A stretch of 64,000 nt of DNA from Hamadaea sp013361475 (lineage in GTDB: Bacteria > Actinomycetota > Actinomycetes > Mycobacteriales > Micromonosporaceae). Made by a program: the position numbers and the translations under genes. Numbering within the stretch: position 1 is the stretch's first letter; each line of letters begins with the position of its first letter. The stretch is taken from NCBI RefSeq assembly GCF_040654195.1, contig NZ_JBFAHM010000008.1, positions 186,001 through 250,000 on the forward strand. The letters run 5' to 3'. The notes under the pieces are model-generated. The model worked only from the letters and a program-made list of their open reading frames with translations. It did no database searches and was not told where the DNA came from. Shown piece after piece: positions 1-9,849 of the stretch.

Positions 1-504
1 CTGGTCCCGCTGCTGCTCGCAATCGCGGGCTGCACCGATGACGGGCGACCGTCGGTGGCCAGCGCGGGCACCGCCACGGCTACCCCGGCTCCGTCGAGCA
101 CACTGAGCCACTACGACCAGGTGGTCGCGTACACGATGTGCATGCGCCAGCACGGTGTGCCGATGGACGACCCGATCGGCACCGGCGACGACGCCGACGA
201 GGGCCACGTCCAGCCCGGCTTCGACAAGGGCAAGGCGGACGCCGCCCTCGCGGCCTGCCAGAGTCTGCGACCGCCGCGGGTCGGCCCCGAGATCGACTTG
301 AAGACCGAGCTGAGCCGCAGGTACGCGCGCTGCATGCGCGAACACGGCGTCGAGCAGTATCCGGACCCGGACGCTCAGGGCCAGACCCGGGTGTCGCAGG
401 AGGTCGGCGAGGACCCCGACTACCCGGCGGCCAAGAACGTGTGCGATCAGCTCACCGACCAGTGGTACGCGTCGGCGGCGGCGACGTTGCGGCCCAGCTC
501 GTGA
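1..504 (+). CDS. Lipoprotein, 5' end outside window
   Basis: The reading frame is open from the first base to the TGA at 502-504. The first residues, LVPLLLAIAGC, are the end of a lipoprotein signal with an IAGC lipobox, so the start codon lies upstream of the window. The mature part has about 155 residues with two MCMRQHG/RCMREHG repeats and spaced cysteines. This pattern is common in small actinobacterial lipoproteins coded beside MacB-like efflux systems. The stop overlaps the next start by 4 bases (GTGA), so it is probably translationally coupled to the efflux adaptor. The function is not known; anchoring to the outer face of the membrane is inferred from the lipobox. Confidence 0.8.
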   Translation: MVPLLLAIAGCTDDGRPSVASAGTATATPAPSSTLSHYDQVVAYTMCMRQHGVPMDDPIGTGDDADEGHVQPGFDKGKADAALAACQSLRPPRVGPEIDLKTELSRRYARCMREHGVEQYPDPDAQGQTRVSQEVGEDPDYPAAKNVCDQLTDQWYASAAATLRPSS

Positions 505-1558
505 ACCGCCGTACGCGTACCGCGGTGGCGACCGGGGCGATCGTTCTCGTCGCTGGGGCCGCGACCGCCGCCGCCGTCGGCATCGGCGACTCCGGGCCGG
601 CCGAACGCACGGCCGGCGATCTGCCCCCGCAGACGGCCCAGGTGACCCGGCAGACGTTGCAGGACAGCGTCGAGGTGATCGGCGACCTCGGGTACGGCGC
701 CGCCGACACGGCGCCCGGCTGGATCGGCGGAGTGGTCACGCGGGTGCCGGTCGCCGGTGCGGTGATCAGCCGGGGGCAGGCCGTCTACCGGGTCGACGAT
801 CGGCCCGTCGTGCTGCTGTACGGGACGGTCGCGGCGTACCGGGCGATGGGGACGGGGACGGTCGGCAAGGATGTGCGGCAACTGGAGACCAATCTGAAAG
901 CCTTGGGATATCAGGGATTCGACGTCGACGACCGTTTCTCGGCGAGCACCGCGACGGCGGTACGCCGGTGGCAGCGGGCGCTCGGCGTGACCCAGACCGG
1001 CCGCGTCGAGCTGGGTCAGGTGCTGTACGCGGCCGGTCCGATCCGGATCGACGCGGTCACGGCCGGGGTGAACCAGCCGACCGGCGGCGGGCAGCCGGTG
1101 CTCACCTACACCGGCACCGGCCGGACGATCACCGTACGCCTGGAGGTGACCGAGCAGCGGCTGGCGCGGGTCGGCGTACCGGTGACCGTCCGAATGCCGG
1201 ACGGCACCGAGACGCCCGGCCGGGTCGAGCGGGTGGCCACGGTGGTCGACGAGCAGACCACCGGCGACGCCGCCCCGACGACGATGATCGAAGTCCTCGT
1301 CTCGCTGCGGGACGCGAACGCCGCCCGGGGCGTCGAGGCCGCGGTCGTCACAGTCGGATTCACCGCGGCCGAGCACGTGGATGTGCTCACCGTCCCGATC
1401 GCGGCGCTGGTGGCGTTGGCCGAAGGCGGATACGGCGTCGAGGTCCTCGACGGCACGGCCACCCGGTATCTGCCGGTCCAACCCGGTCTGTTCGCCCACG
1501 GGCGGGTCGAGGTCACCGGGAACGGGCTGGCTGCCGGGATGACCGTCGGGATGCCCGG

Positions 1559-1562
<4 letters not shown>
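501..1562 (+). CDS. Efflux periplasmic adaptor with peptidoglycan-binding domain
   Basis: This 353-residue protein starts at GTG 501, overlapping the lipoprotein stop. An N-terminal hydrophobic segment (about residues 8-28) is a signal anchor. A PG_binding_1-type domain follows at about residues 120-170 (DVRQLETNLKALGY, then AVRRWQRALGVTQTG). The C-terminal half has the beta-barrel and membrane-proximal character of HlyD/MacA-type adaptors. With the ATPase and permease downstream it forms a MacAB-like export system, and the protein probably links the permease to the cell wall. The transported substrate cannot be told from sequence. All four genes overlap by 4 bases, which indicates one operon. 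Confidence 0.85.
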
Positions 1563-2208
<646 letters not shown>

Positions 2209-2212
<4 letters not shown>

Positions 2213-3408
2213 GCACGCTCACCCCGAGCCGGTTGGCGCCCGCCGACGTCGTCCGGGTCGGCGCGGCCGGACTGCGTACGCGTCCGGTCCGGGCCTGGCT
2301 GTCGGCGCTGGGCATCGCGATCGGCATCGCCGCCATGGTCGCCGTCGTCGGCATTTCCGCCTCGTCGCGCGAACAGCTCAACCGGGAGCTCGCGGCGCTC
2401 GGCACCAACCTGCTGACCGTCTCCACTGGACGGACCGCGACCGGCCAGGACGCCGCGCTGCCGGCCGAGGCCGAGGCGATGATCGGCCGGATCGGGCCGG
2501 TGACCGGGGTCTCGGCGATCGGCCGGATACCCGGGCTGCGGGTATACCGGTCGGACAAGATCCCCACCGTCGAGACGAACGCGCTCAGTGTGCTGGCCGC
2601 CCGGACCGGTCTGCCCGGCACGGTCAGCGCCACCCTCCGCCGGGGAGCCTGGCTCAACGACGCCACCGGCCGTTACCCGGCGGCCGTGCTCGGCGCGTCG
2701 GCGGCGACCCGGCTCGGCATCGGCCGGCCCAGTCCAGCGGTGGAGATCCTCGTGGGCGGTGTGCGGTTCACCGTGATCGGGGTGATGGCACCGGCTCGGC
2801 TGGCCCCGGAGCTGGACACCGCCGTTCTGATCGGCTGGGACGAGGCGGCGACCGCGTTCCACTTCGACGGGCTGGCCACCACCGTGTACGCACGAGTCGA
2901 CGACCGCGACGTCGAGGCGGTGCACGCCGTGCTGGCCCCGACGGCGAACCCGCGCGCGCCGGGCAACGTCACCGTCTCGCGCCCGTCGGAACTCCTCGCC
3001 GCGCGCCGCGCCACCGACTCGGCGCTCAACGGGCTGCTGCTCGGACTAGGCGCGGTGGCTCTGCTGGTCGGCGGGGTCGGCGTGGCCAACACGATGGTCA
3101 TCTCGGTACTCGAACGACGGGCCGAGATCGGGCTGCGCCGCGCGCTGGGCGCCACCCGAGGCCAGATCCGGCTGCAGTTCCTCGCCGAATCGCTGCTGCT
3201 GTCCGCGCTCGGCGGGCTCGGCGGGGTGGCGGTCGGCGTCGCGGTCACCACGGCGTACGCGGCGTATCAGCACTGGCCGCCGGTCGTCCCGGCCTGGGCG
3301 AGTAGCGGCGGTCTGGTCGCCACGATCGTCATCGGCGGCCTGGCCGGGCTGTACCCGGCGATCCGGGCCGCGCGGCTGTCGCCCACCGAGGCCCTCGCCG
3401 CCCCATGA
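2209..3408 (+). CDS. ABC transporter permease, FtsX/MacB type
   Basis: This 399-residue membrane protein starts with MSTLTPSRLAPADVV. There is one transmembrane helix near residues 25-50 (LSALGIAIGIAAMVAVVGI), a large extracytoplasmic MacB-core-like domain, and three C-terminal helices. Between the first two of these lies the typical cytoplasmic segment EIGLRRALGATRGQIRLQFL. It is the last gene of the efflux operon and is followed by a long hairpin. By family, MacB-type complexes export peptides, antibiotics or siderophores, or act in stress signalling; which applies here is unknown. Confidence 0.93.
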
Positions 3409-3431
3409 CAACTGGCGCTCCGCGCGTTGCT

Positions 3432-3502
3432 TTCGCGCTGGATCAGGGTTCCGGGTCGAATCTTGCACCAAGATTCGACAGAGAACCCTGATCCAGCGCG
3501 AA
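3432..3502. terminator. Nested inverted repeat between convergent genes
   Basis: A perfect 19-base inverted repeat (3432-3450 with 3484-3502) encloses a second perfect 10-base inverted repeat (3455-3464 with 3470-3479) around a 5-base loop. It lies between the convergent efflux permease and a regulator gene, so a bidirectional terminator is the simplest reading. The nested arrangement is unusual for a plain terminator. Confidence 0.65.
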
Positions 3503-3519
3503 TGGCGCTCGGTGGGCGC

Positions 3520-4152
3520 TCAGGCGGCGGAGCGGGTGAGGCCCTGCGTCGCGATGAGGTCCTCGTGCAGCTCGAACCAGACTCGGTGGCAGGAGTCGAC
3601 GTCGGTGCGGTCGATCCAGCCGCCATCGCCTGCCACGGCTCGCTGCCGGGCGTCGGCGAAGCGAGCGTCGTAGCCGCGCAACCGGGTCAGGATGTCACCG
3701 AGCCGCCGGGCGAGCGGGCCGAGGGCGAGGTCGATGGCGGCCAGTTCGACGTGGACAGCGGCGTCCCACGCGGGATCACTGTGGTCGTTGGGCGCGAGCG
3801 GATCGGCGTCGTTCGGCCGTAGCTGCCAATGCGTACAGGCCTGCTGCAAGCGGGTGTTCAGCGGCAGGAACCGCCGGTAGACCTCGCCCACCTCGGCTGC
3901 GCCGCCGGCTTGGTCGAGTTCGGCGGCCAGCCGGCGTTCGTTCTCCGTCCGGCCGCGGTCGGTCAGCGACCAGCCGCCCAGGCCGGCGAACTCGGTGTGC
4001 GTCACCCAGCCGTACGCCTCGGCGTCGCCGAGCAGCTCCTGCGTCAGGTCTTCGTCGAGGGCGTACCGGGCGGCGATCGCTTGGGCGTCGGCGTAGCCGA
4101 GGATGCGTACGGCGTGCAGGACCAGCAGATCGGGTGCGGAGGCGTGGCTCAC
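3520..4152 (-). CDS. Putative winged-helix regulatory protein
   Basis: This 210-residue protein starts at GTG 4152, inside the stop of the upstream gene (GTGA overlap). The N-terminal 80 residues (LVLHAVRILGYADAQAIAAR, then GWSLTDRGRTENERR) read like a winged helix: a helical part followed by a 'LTDRG' wing, as in MarR/PadR-like proteins. The rest is helical with several Trp and His residues. It is co-transcribed with a small HTH protein and diverges from a PEP-synthase-like enzyme, so a role in controlling that enzyme is plausible. I cannot name a family with certainty. Confidence 0.6.
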   Translation of the reverse strand: MSHASAPDLLVLHAVRILGYADAQAIAARYALDEDLTQELLGDAEAYGWVTHTEFAGLGGWSLTDRGRTENERRLAAELDQAGGAAEVGEVYRRFLPLNTRLQQACTHWQLRPNDADPLAPNDHSDPAWDAAVHVELAAIDLALGPLARRLGDILTRLRGYDARFADARQRAVAGDGGWIDRTDVDSCHRVWFELHEDLIATQGLTRSAA

Positions 4153-4544
4153 GACTCGGCGTCCTGCCGGGCGGCCAGGCGGTGGAAGTGCTGCTGGCAC
4201 GCTTGCGGGGAGTTGAATCCCATGGATTCGGCGATCTGCGCCCACGTCAGTCCCGCGCTGCGGGCCGCGAACAGCAGTCCGCTCTCCAGCGCTTCGACTT
4301 CGGCTCGCGCGGCGGGGAGCAGGGTGAGCGCGCTCAGCACGGCTTCGGTGTCCAGGTCGGCCGATCGGAACAGGGCGAAGTGGGCTAGATCGACGGCCGA
4401 AGGCGGTACCGGGGCCGGCCGCCACGGCCGGTCGGCGAGCTGGTCGGCCCCCAGGCGCAGCAGCCGGGCGGTCGCCTCCCGCTCGTCGCGGGCTTGGCTT
4501 TGATCAGCCTGACTTGTACGCGCGGCGTCGTGCTTGCGGGGCAT
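4149..4544 (-). CDS. Small helix-turn-helix protein
   Basis: This protein has 131 residues. The C-terminal part carries a clear helix-turn-helix (GLTWAQIAESMGFNSPQACQQ), and the N-terminus is highly charged (MPRKHDAARTSQADQSQARD). It is the first gene of a two-gene unit, and its start lies 57 bases from the start of the divergent phosphotransferase gene. The AT-rich repeats between the two starts are candidate binding sites for this protein. DNA binding is inferred from the motif only. Confidence 0.65.
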   Translation of the reverse strand: MPRKHDAARTSQADQSQARDEREATARLLRLGADQLADRPWRPAPVPPSAVDLAHFALFRSADLDTEAVLSALTLLPAARAEVEALESGLLFAARSAGLTWAQIAESMGFNSPQACQQHFHRLAARQDAES

Positions 4545-4562
4545 GACGCCGATCCTGCAGAA

Positions 4563-4591
4563 TCAACAAGTTGTTGTCAACATTATGTTGA
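4563..4591. promoter_or_regulatory. Operator-like repeats in divergent promoter
   Basis: Two overlapping inverted repeats lie between divergent starts at 4544 and 4602: CAACAA-G-TTGTTG (4564-4576) and TCAAC-N5-GTTGA (4577-4591). The word TCAACA is repeated at 4563 and 4577, 14 bases apart. The stretch is clearly AT-richer than its surroundings. It probably binds the HTH protein coded next to it and overlaps both promoters. Confidence 0.5.
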
Positions 4592-4601
4592 AGGTGTCTT
4601 G

Positions 4602-5783
4602 ATGATCGTCCCGTTGGTGCAGGCCACCGTGGCGAGCTGCGGTGCGAAGGCGACCGCGCTCGGCGTACTCCTGCGCGCCGGTCTGCCGGTGCCGGACGGC
4701 TTCGTCGTGCCGTTCGGCGTCCACCGCCGGGCCGAGGGGAATGCCGACGCAGCGCTGCCCGCCGATCTGGTCGAGTTGTTGCGGCGAGGGCTGGACGAGA
4801 TCGGTGATCCACCGGTCGCGGTTCGATCGTCAGCCGCGCACGAGGACACCGCAGCCGCGTCGGCCGCCGGGCAATACGACAGTGTTCTCGGCGTACGCGG
4901 AGTCGGCGAGGTGGCACAAGCGATCCGGACGTGCTGGGCTTCGCTGCACTCCGCTCGGGCGGTCGCGTACCGGGAGGGGACCGGCTCCGAACCGGCGATG
5001 GCGGTACTCGTCCAGCGGCTGGTCGACGCCGATGTCGCCGGGGTCATGTTCACCGCGGGTCCGGACGGCCCGACCGTCATCGAGGCGTCGTGGGGGCTCG
5101 GAGCGAGCGTGGTCGGCGGCGCTGTCACGCCGGATGCGTACCAGGTGATGGACGGTGTGGTCAGCACGACCGTCGGCGACAAGCGAATCCGGTTGGACCG
5201 GCGGGCCGGTGGTTTGATGACCAGCACCGTGCCCGGTGCGGACCGGTGGCGCGCGTGTCTGGACGACGCGACCGCCGTTCGGGTCGCCCGGTTGGGCGAC
5301 GTCGCCGCGGGACTGTCCGGCGAACCACAGGACATCGAGTGGGCGATGAGCGACCAATCGATCTGGCTGCTGCAATCCCGGCCGATCACCGTCGCGCCAC
5401 CTAAGCCACCGTCAGCGCCGTTGTCAGTGCCGCTGTCGATGCCTTCGCCGGGGACGGGCAAGGCGGGCGCGTTCACCGGGACACCGGCCAGCGGGGGGAT
5501 CGCCACGGGCGTCGCGCGCATCGTCCGTGGGCCGGCCGACTTCGCCCGGTTCCGCCAAGGCGACATCCTTGTCTGCCAATACACCGACCCGGCGTGGACC
5601 CCGCTGTTCCGCGTTGCCGCCGGTGTCGTCACCGAGACCGGCGGTGTGCTGTCCCACGCCGCGATCGTCGCCCGCGAATACCGGATTCCGGCCGTGCTCG
5701 GCCTGCCGCAGGCCATGACCGTGCTCGGCGACGGAGCCCTCATCACGGTCGACGGGACAGCTGGAACCGTTACGACGCAGTGA
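4602..5783 (+). CDS. PEP synthase-like / rifampin phosphotransferase-like enzyme, compact
   Basis: This protein has 393 residues from ATG 4602; an upstream in-frame ATG at 4494 would run back through the regulator start and is unlikely. Residues about 1-300 are a PPDK_N ATP-binding domain (AVRSSAAHEDTAAASAAGQY, VMFTAGPDGPTVIEASWGLG, DIEWAM...LLQSRP). The last 80 residues are a swivelling phosphohistidine domain with TGGVLSHAAIVAREYRIPAV, where the His is the catalytic residue. Rifampin phosphotransferases and PEP synthases have an extra large substrate domain and are about 800 residues or more; it is absent here. Two gene products may together make an active enzyme, or this is a minimal phosphotransferase of unknown acceptor. 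Confidence 0.8.
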   Translation: MIVPLVQATVASCGAKATALGVLLRAGLPVPDGFVVPFGVHRRAEGNADAALPADLVELLRRGLDEIGDPPVAVRSSAAHEDTAAASAAGQYDSVLGVRGVGEVAQAIRTCWASLHSARAVAYREGTGSEPAMAVLVQRLVDADVAGVMFTAGPDGPTVIEASWGLGASVVGGAVTPDAYQVMDGVVSTTVGDKRIRLDRRAGGLMTSTVPGADRWRACLDDATAVRVARLGDVAAGLSGEPQDIEWAMSDQSIWLLQSRPITVAPPKPPSAPLSVPLSMPSPGTGKAGAFTGTPASGGIATGVARIVRGPADFARFRQGDILVCQYTDPAWTPLFRVAAGVVTETGGVLSHAAIVAREYRIPAVLGLPQAMTVLGDGALITVDGTAGTVTTQ

Positions 5784-5918
5784 ATTCCGCTCGACGTCGG
5801 AGCCGGCCCGACGTGCCGGACGGCTCGGCTCCCTAGCCGGCGCGGCGGCGAGCACGGCCAAGAACGAACCGATCTGACCGATCGAGAGGAGCGGCGCGGA
5901 CCGCGCCTGTCACGACCT
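5784..5918. other. Intergenic gap without gene
   Basis: These 135 bases lie between the phosphotransferase stop and the phosphatase start. I see no strong hairpin, no clear ribosome-binding site directly before 5919 and no convincing small reading frame. Confidence 0.5.
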
Positions 5919-6530
5919 ATGCGAACGCGGCATCTCTATCTCGCCCGCCACGGCCATGCCGACGCCCTCGGCGATCTCACGGCCGACGGCCGCCGGCAGG
6001 CGGACCTGCTCGGCCGACGTCTGGCCGCCGTCCCCGCCGACGTCATCTGGCATTCGCCGGTGCCCAGGGCGGCCGCGACCGCGCGGCACATCGCGGAGCA
6101 CCTGCCCGATGTGATCGTGGCCGCGGCGGACGAACTCGCCGATCACGTGCCGTACATCCCGGCCGCCGAGGAGACACCCTCGGCCTGGCGAGGCCGATTC
6201 GACGGCTCCAGCGCCGGGGACGTCGCCGCTGCCTCCCGTCGCGCAACCGCGCTGCTTGCCCGGTTCGCCACGGCCGACCCGGTGCCGGGCGTTCCAGAGA
6301 CGGACACGCACGAGATTCTGATCGGCCACGCCCCGCCGATCGCCTGGCTGGTCCGTGACGCGCTGGGCGCTCCACCGGCCCGGTGGCTCGGCCTGGACAG
6401 CGCGAATACCGCGCTGACCGTTCTCCGCTACCGGATCGGTGAACCTCCCGCACTCGTCGTCTTCAACGACCAGAGCCACCTGCCGCCGGAGCTGCGCTGG
6501 ACGGGCTTTCCCCGGACGGTGGCGCTATGA
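5919..6530 (+). CDS. Histidine phosphatase superfamily protein
   Basis: This 203-residue protein has the phosphoglycerate-mutase-like signature LARHGHADALG at residues 9-19, the RHG catalytic triplet at 10-12, and the second catalytic His in EILIGHAPPIAWLV. Family members remove phosphate from sugars, nucleotides or proteins by a phosphohistidine intermediate. The specific substrate cannot be inferred. The start is taken at the ATG giving MRTRHLYLARHG; the ribosome-binding site is weak. A hairpin follows the stop directly, and the next gene is convergent. Confidence 0.85.
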   Translation: MRTRHLYLARHGHADALGDLTADGRRQADLLGRRLAAVPADVIWHSPVPRAAATARHIAEHLPDVIVAAADELADHVPYIPAAEETPSAWRGRFDGSSAGDVAAASRRATALLARFATADPVPGVPETDTHEILIGHAPPIAWLVRDALGAPPARWLGLDSANTALTVLRYRIGEPPALVVFNDQSHLPPELRWTGFPRTVAL

Positions 6531-6533
6531 GAA

Positions 6534-6562
6534 GGGTCCGGCCGCTCGTGGCGACCGGACCC
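6534..6562. terminator. Bidirectional terminator hairpin
   Basis: GGGTCCGG (6534-6541) pairs with CCGGACCC (6555-6562) around a 13-base loop. It sits 4 bases after the phosphatase stop and 17 bases from the stop of the convergent secreted-protein gene. Confidence 0.7.
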
Positions 6563-6578
6563 GGTGATCACCCGGCGA

Positions 6579-9500
6579 TCAGGCGTGCCGGATGAAGGCG
6601 TTGGCCAGAGTCAGGTCCTCCATGATCGCGACCACGTCGGGCAGGCCTTCGGTGTACGCACCGGCGGCCAGTTCCCGCGAGTGCGCCTCGTACCGCGTGG
6701 CGAGCACGTTCGTGCGGTGCTGGCCGATCCCGAGAAGGCAGTCGCCGACGGGGTCGCCGCTGGCGCCGGGAGCGCCGTTGGCGGTGCAGCCGTTCCAGAC
6801 GGTCGCCTGGTTCGCCATCGGGTCGACGAGTTGCGCGCCTTCGGCGCACGCCCCGCCCGGCCCGGTCAGCGCGCAGCCGGCGTAGTTGGTCTGCGCCTGG
6901 AGGAAAGCCTGGCTCATCGTGTTGATGCCGTACAGGTCGGACGGCAGTCGTTCGCCGCCGACGGTGAGCAGGCCGAGTAGTTCGTCCTGGCTCATCGCCT
7001 TGGCGAAGCCGACCTGCGTGTACGCCCGCAGCATCGCCACCGCCCGGGTGAGGCGGGTGTTGGCGGCGAACAACGGAACGTTGGGCGACGCGAGTGCGGT
7101 GACGACGGCGTTGTAGTACGCCTTCTGCCGCCCGGTGAGGTACTCGTTCATCCGCTTGCGGGCGTACGTCGCCGGGGTCTCGTCGGTCTGGGTCGTCGCC
7201 CCAGCGGTGAACCCCGCGAGGTACGACGCGTCCCACTTGTTCAGGTAGTAGGTGAGGTTGTTGCAGAAGCCGCCGGGCGCACCGGTGACGTAGCTGCGGC
7301 AGATCTCACCGAGGTACCACGACGAGTGCCAGGTGCGGTAGTCCCACTCCTGGCCGCCCCAGGTGACCTTGATCTTGAAGGTCATGTCCAGGTCGGCGTA
7401 GGTGTGGTTGAACTTGTAGTCCTCGGCCGTCTCCACGTTGGCGAAACTGGCCGTGTAGCAGAGCCGCACGGTGGGCTGTTGCGGGTGGGCGTACTTGGCG
7501 AACTGCAGCGCGCTGGGCGCCTGGGTGATCGACATCGTGGACGGCCGCGTCAGCGACGGCGTCGCGCCGGTGCACGGGCCGACCTTCGCCGGATCGGTGA
7601 GCTGCGCCGCCGTGTTCAGCGGCTGGTCGGCGTTGCCGAACATGTTGTAGATCTTGTTGTCGGGGTTGGCGCCCCGGATGGCGCCCAGCTCCGCCGAGAA
7701 CGACTGCAACGCGGTGCGGTACTCGGCCATCGCGTTGGTGAACAGGGCGTTGGTGCGGTTGCCCTGAGCGTCCGGTGTGGAGCGGGGCACGCTGAACCGC
7801 CGGGCGGCGGCCAGAATGCCCTGACCCTTGGCGAGGATCCCGTTGGTCTGGGTCTCGCTGACCTGGACGGCGTAGTTCGGGTTCTCCGCCACCATCCGGG
7901 CGTACGCCCGCGCCGACGTCGTCCACGGCCCGATCGCTGCGGGCTTCGTGTCCGACGACCGGGTTCCGCCGTAGTACGTGGCCGCGTACCAGTCGAGATA
8001 GTCGATGGCGGTGGCCGGGCCGGTGTCGTCGTCGTCGAAGGCACGCGTGATCGTCACCGGGTCGAGGTCCTCGTACTGGGACTCGACGAACGGGAAGAAC
8101 ACCGTGTTGTACGCCTTGTAGGTGGTGGCCATGACGTCCAGCTCGTTCACCACACCCTGGTATTCGCCATAGGTCTGGATCGGCTCGTTGTAGGTGTACT
8201 TGTGACCCACACCCCAGTTGATCGCGACGATGGCGTCGTGCATCTCGGCCTTCGCCAGCGCCCGGACGATGGCCGTACCCCAGTTGTCGACCTTGACGTT
8301 GAGGGCGTAGAGCTCCTGCTCCAGGTAGGTCAGCTCGGCGAGCGTCGCGTGCTGGAGACCGATGACCTCGTCGAACCGGCTGAGCATCGCCCCGTACATG
8401 ACGGTCAGGGCATGGTCGACGCGGTCGAACCGCGAGGTCATCGTGGTGGCCAACTGGCCCACCTGGTCACGGAGCCGGTGAATCTCGTCCATGAGCAGCT
8501 GGTCGGGGGTCGGCCCGTCGGCGAAGACCGGCAGCAGCGCACCGATCGCGCCGAGGATGTTGCCGGTCAGCGCCACCGTGCTCATCGAGGTCAGCGCCTG
8601 CGTGAGGCTCAGACCGGCGATCGACGGGATGTACTTGTTGATCGCGGTCGCCACCTGCATCAGCGACTTGCCGACTCCGCCGACGATCCGCCCGGCCGTC
8701 GGGTCGGCGAAGCCGAGCGCCGTGGCCAGCGCCTGGATCGCCATGCCGGCGGCGTCGATGTCCTTCTGCCGGTCGACGGCCGCCTGCCGCTGAGCGCTGA
8801 ACGTCGCCGGGCTCGGCGGCGTCGTCGTGGACGTCACCGGGAACTGCTGCCCAAGCTGGCCCACCTGGCCGATGAGCTGGGCGTTCTGGGTCTCCAGCCG
8901 GGTGATCGCCGAGACGATCTGCGACCGTGCCTCGGCGATGTAGCCCTCGGTGTTGGCCGCGTGCTCCAGCAGCGCGTTGACGTTCATCCAGGTGGCGATC
9001 GCCGGGTCGGCGGCGAGCTGGTCCATGGTGGCGGTCGACAGCACGCCCAGCCGGGAGCCGAAGTTGCCGTCCCAGGCGGCCGCGAAGGTCGGATCACCCT
9101 GCGCCTGGGTCGTGATCCGGCGCCAGATCATGTCCTGCACCGGGTAGAACCGTTCGAACTGGTCGTAGGAGAACTGCGCCGTCGCGACCTGATCGATGCG
9201 CTCGCCGTACGCCTTGCCCACCGGCGCGACCGTCATCTCGAGCAGTTCTTTCATGATCGGCGCGGCGACGGCCGCCTGCGGCCAGGCCGACATCATGGTC
9301 AGCACGTGCGGCAGGGCCTCATAGGTCTGCAGGGCGAAGTCGGTGCCGTCCAGGTGGCCGTCATACCACTGGCTCATGAGCGCCGCGTGCGCCAGGATCT
9401 CGTCTTTGGTCTTGGTCGGGAACCGCTGGTGGTAGCCGAGCATCTCGGCGCTGAGCACGAGATCCTTGAGTCCCTGCGCGTCCTGGGTGCGGGAATGCAC

Positions 9501-9644
9501 CGATGCGACGAACAGGTCGTCGCGCAGTCGCTGCGCTTCGACGTCCACCGGGTCGGCGTACGCGGCATTGCTGACCGCGAACACCGCGGCGACCGCGAGA
9601 GTGGTCGCGATGGCGACCCTTCGCAGGTTGGCCGTGAGTCTCAC
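6579..9644 (-). CDS. Large secreted protein of unknown function
   Basis: This protein has 1021 residues. A signal peptide is clear (residues 1-30, ending SNAAYA). Residues 30-300 are mainly alpha-helical, including LETQNAQLIGQVGQLGQQF. A glycine/alanine-rich hydrophobic segment follows at about 335-375 (TGNILGAIGALLPVF), then a heptad-like helix at 380-450 (LRDQVGQLATTMTSRFDRVD). The C-terminal 300 residues hold at least eight cysteines, possibly disulfides outside the cell. Long amphipathic helices around one central hydrophobic hairpin recall helical pore-forming proteins, but this is only a shape argument. I recognise no named family. It is a single gene on its strand, with the SARP regulator diverging upstream. 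Confidence 0.85.
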   Translation of the reverse strand: MRLTANLRRVAIATTLAVAAVFAVSNAAYADPVDVEAQRLRDDLFVASVHSRTQDAQGLKDLVLSAEMLGYHQRFPTKTKDEILAHAALMSQWYDGHLDGTDFALQTYEALPHVLTMMSAWPQAAVAAPIMKELLEMTVAPVGKAYGERIDQVATAQFSYDQFERFYPVQDMIWRRITTQAQGDPTFAAAWDGNFGSRLGVLSTATMDQLAADPAIATWMNVNALLEHAANTEGYIAEARSQIVSAITRLETQNAQLIGQVGQLGQQFPVTSTTTPPSPATFSAQRQAAVDRQKDIDAAGMAIQALATALGFADPTAGRIVGGVGKSLMQVATAINKYIPSIAGLSLTQALTSMSTVALTGNILGAIGALLPVFADGPTPDQLLMDEIHRLRDQVGQLATTMTSRFDRVDHALTVMYGAMLSRFDEVIGLQHATLAELTYLEQELYALNVKVDNWGTAIVRALAKAEMHDAIVAINWGVGHKYTYNEPIQTYGEYQGVVNELDVMATTYKAYNTVFFPFVESQYEDLDPVTITRAFDDDDTGPATAIDYLDWYAATYYGGTRSSDTKPAAIGPWTTSARAYARMVAENPNYAVQVSETQTNGILAKGQGILAAARRFSVPRSTPDAQGNRTNALFTNAMAEYRTALQSFSAELGAIRGANPDNKIYNMFGNADQPLNTAAQLTDPAKVGPCTGATPSLTRPSTMSITQAPSALQFAKYAHPQQPTVRLCYTASFANVETAEDYKFNHTYADLDMTFKIKVTWGGQEWDYRTWHSSWYLGEICRSYVTGAPGGFCNNLTYYLNKWDASYLAGFTAGATTQTDETPATYARKRMNEYLTGRQKAYYNAVVTALASPNVPLFAANTRLTRAVAMLRAYTQVGFAKAMSQDELLGLLTVGGERLPSDLYGINTMSQAFLQAQTNYAGCALTGPGGACAEGAQLVDPMANQATVWNGCTANGAPGASGDPVGDCLLGIGQHRTNVLATRYEAHSRELAAGAYTEGLPDVVAIMEDLTLANAFIRHA

Positions 9645-9849
9645 GTTACGTCCCTTCTAGGTGGCGAGGCACGGTCGTGCTCGCTTCGCCAGGACAGCCG
9701 ACGCGACTTGGGAACGACTTGGGTCAGACATCGACGGCGATGCCGCTACCTGGGCGCCGTGACGCACGCCACGCTGGGGCTGTCGATTTCTCGACGATGC
9801 AACGAAAGCGATGGAACGAACCGGGTCCCAGGCCGTACTTTCCCTTCCC

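Noticed and set aside
3454..3481. TGTCGA...CGAC on the minus strand inside the nested repeat as an ECF42 promoter
   Set aside because: Both words are forced by the inverted repeat, and no gene starts at the right distance downstream.
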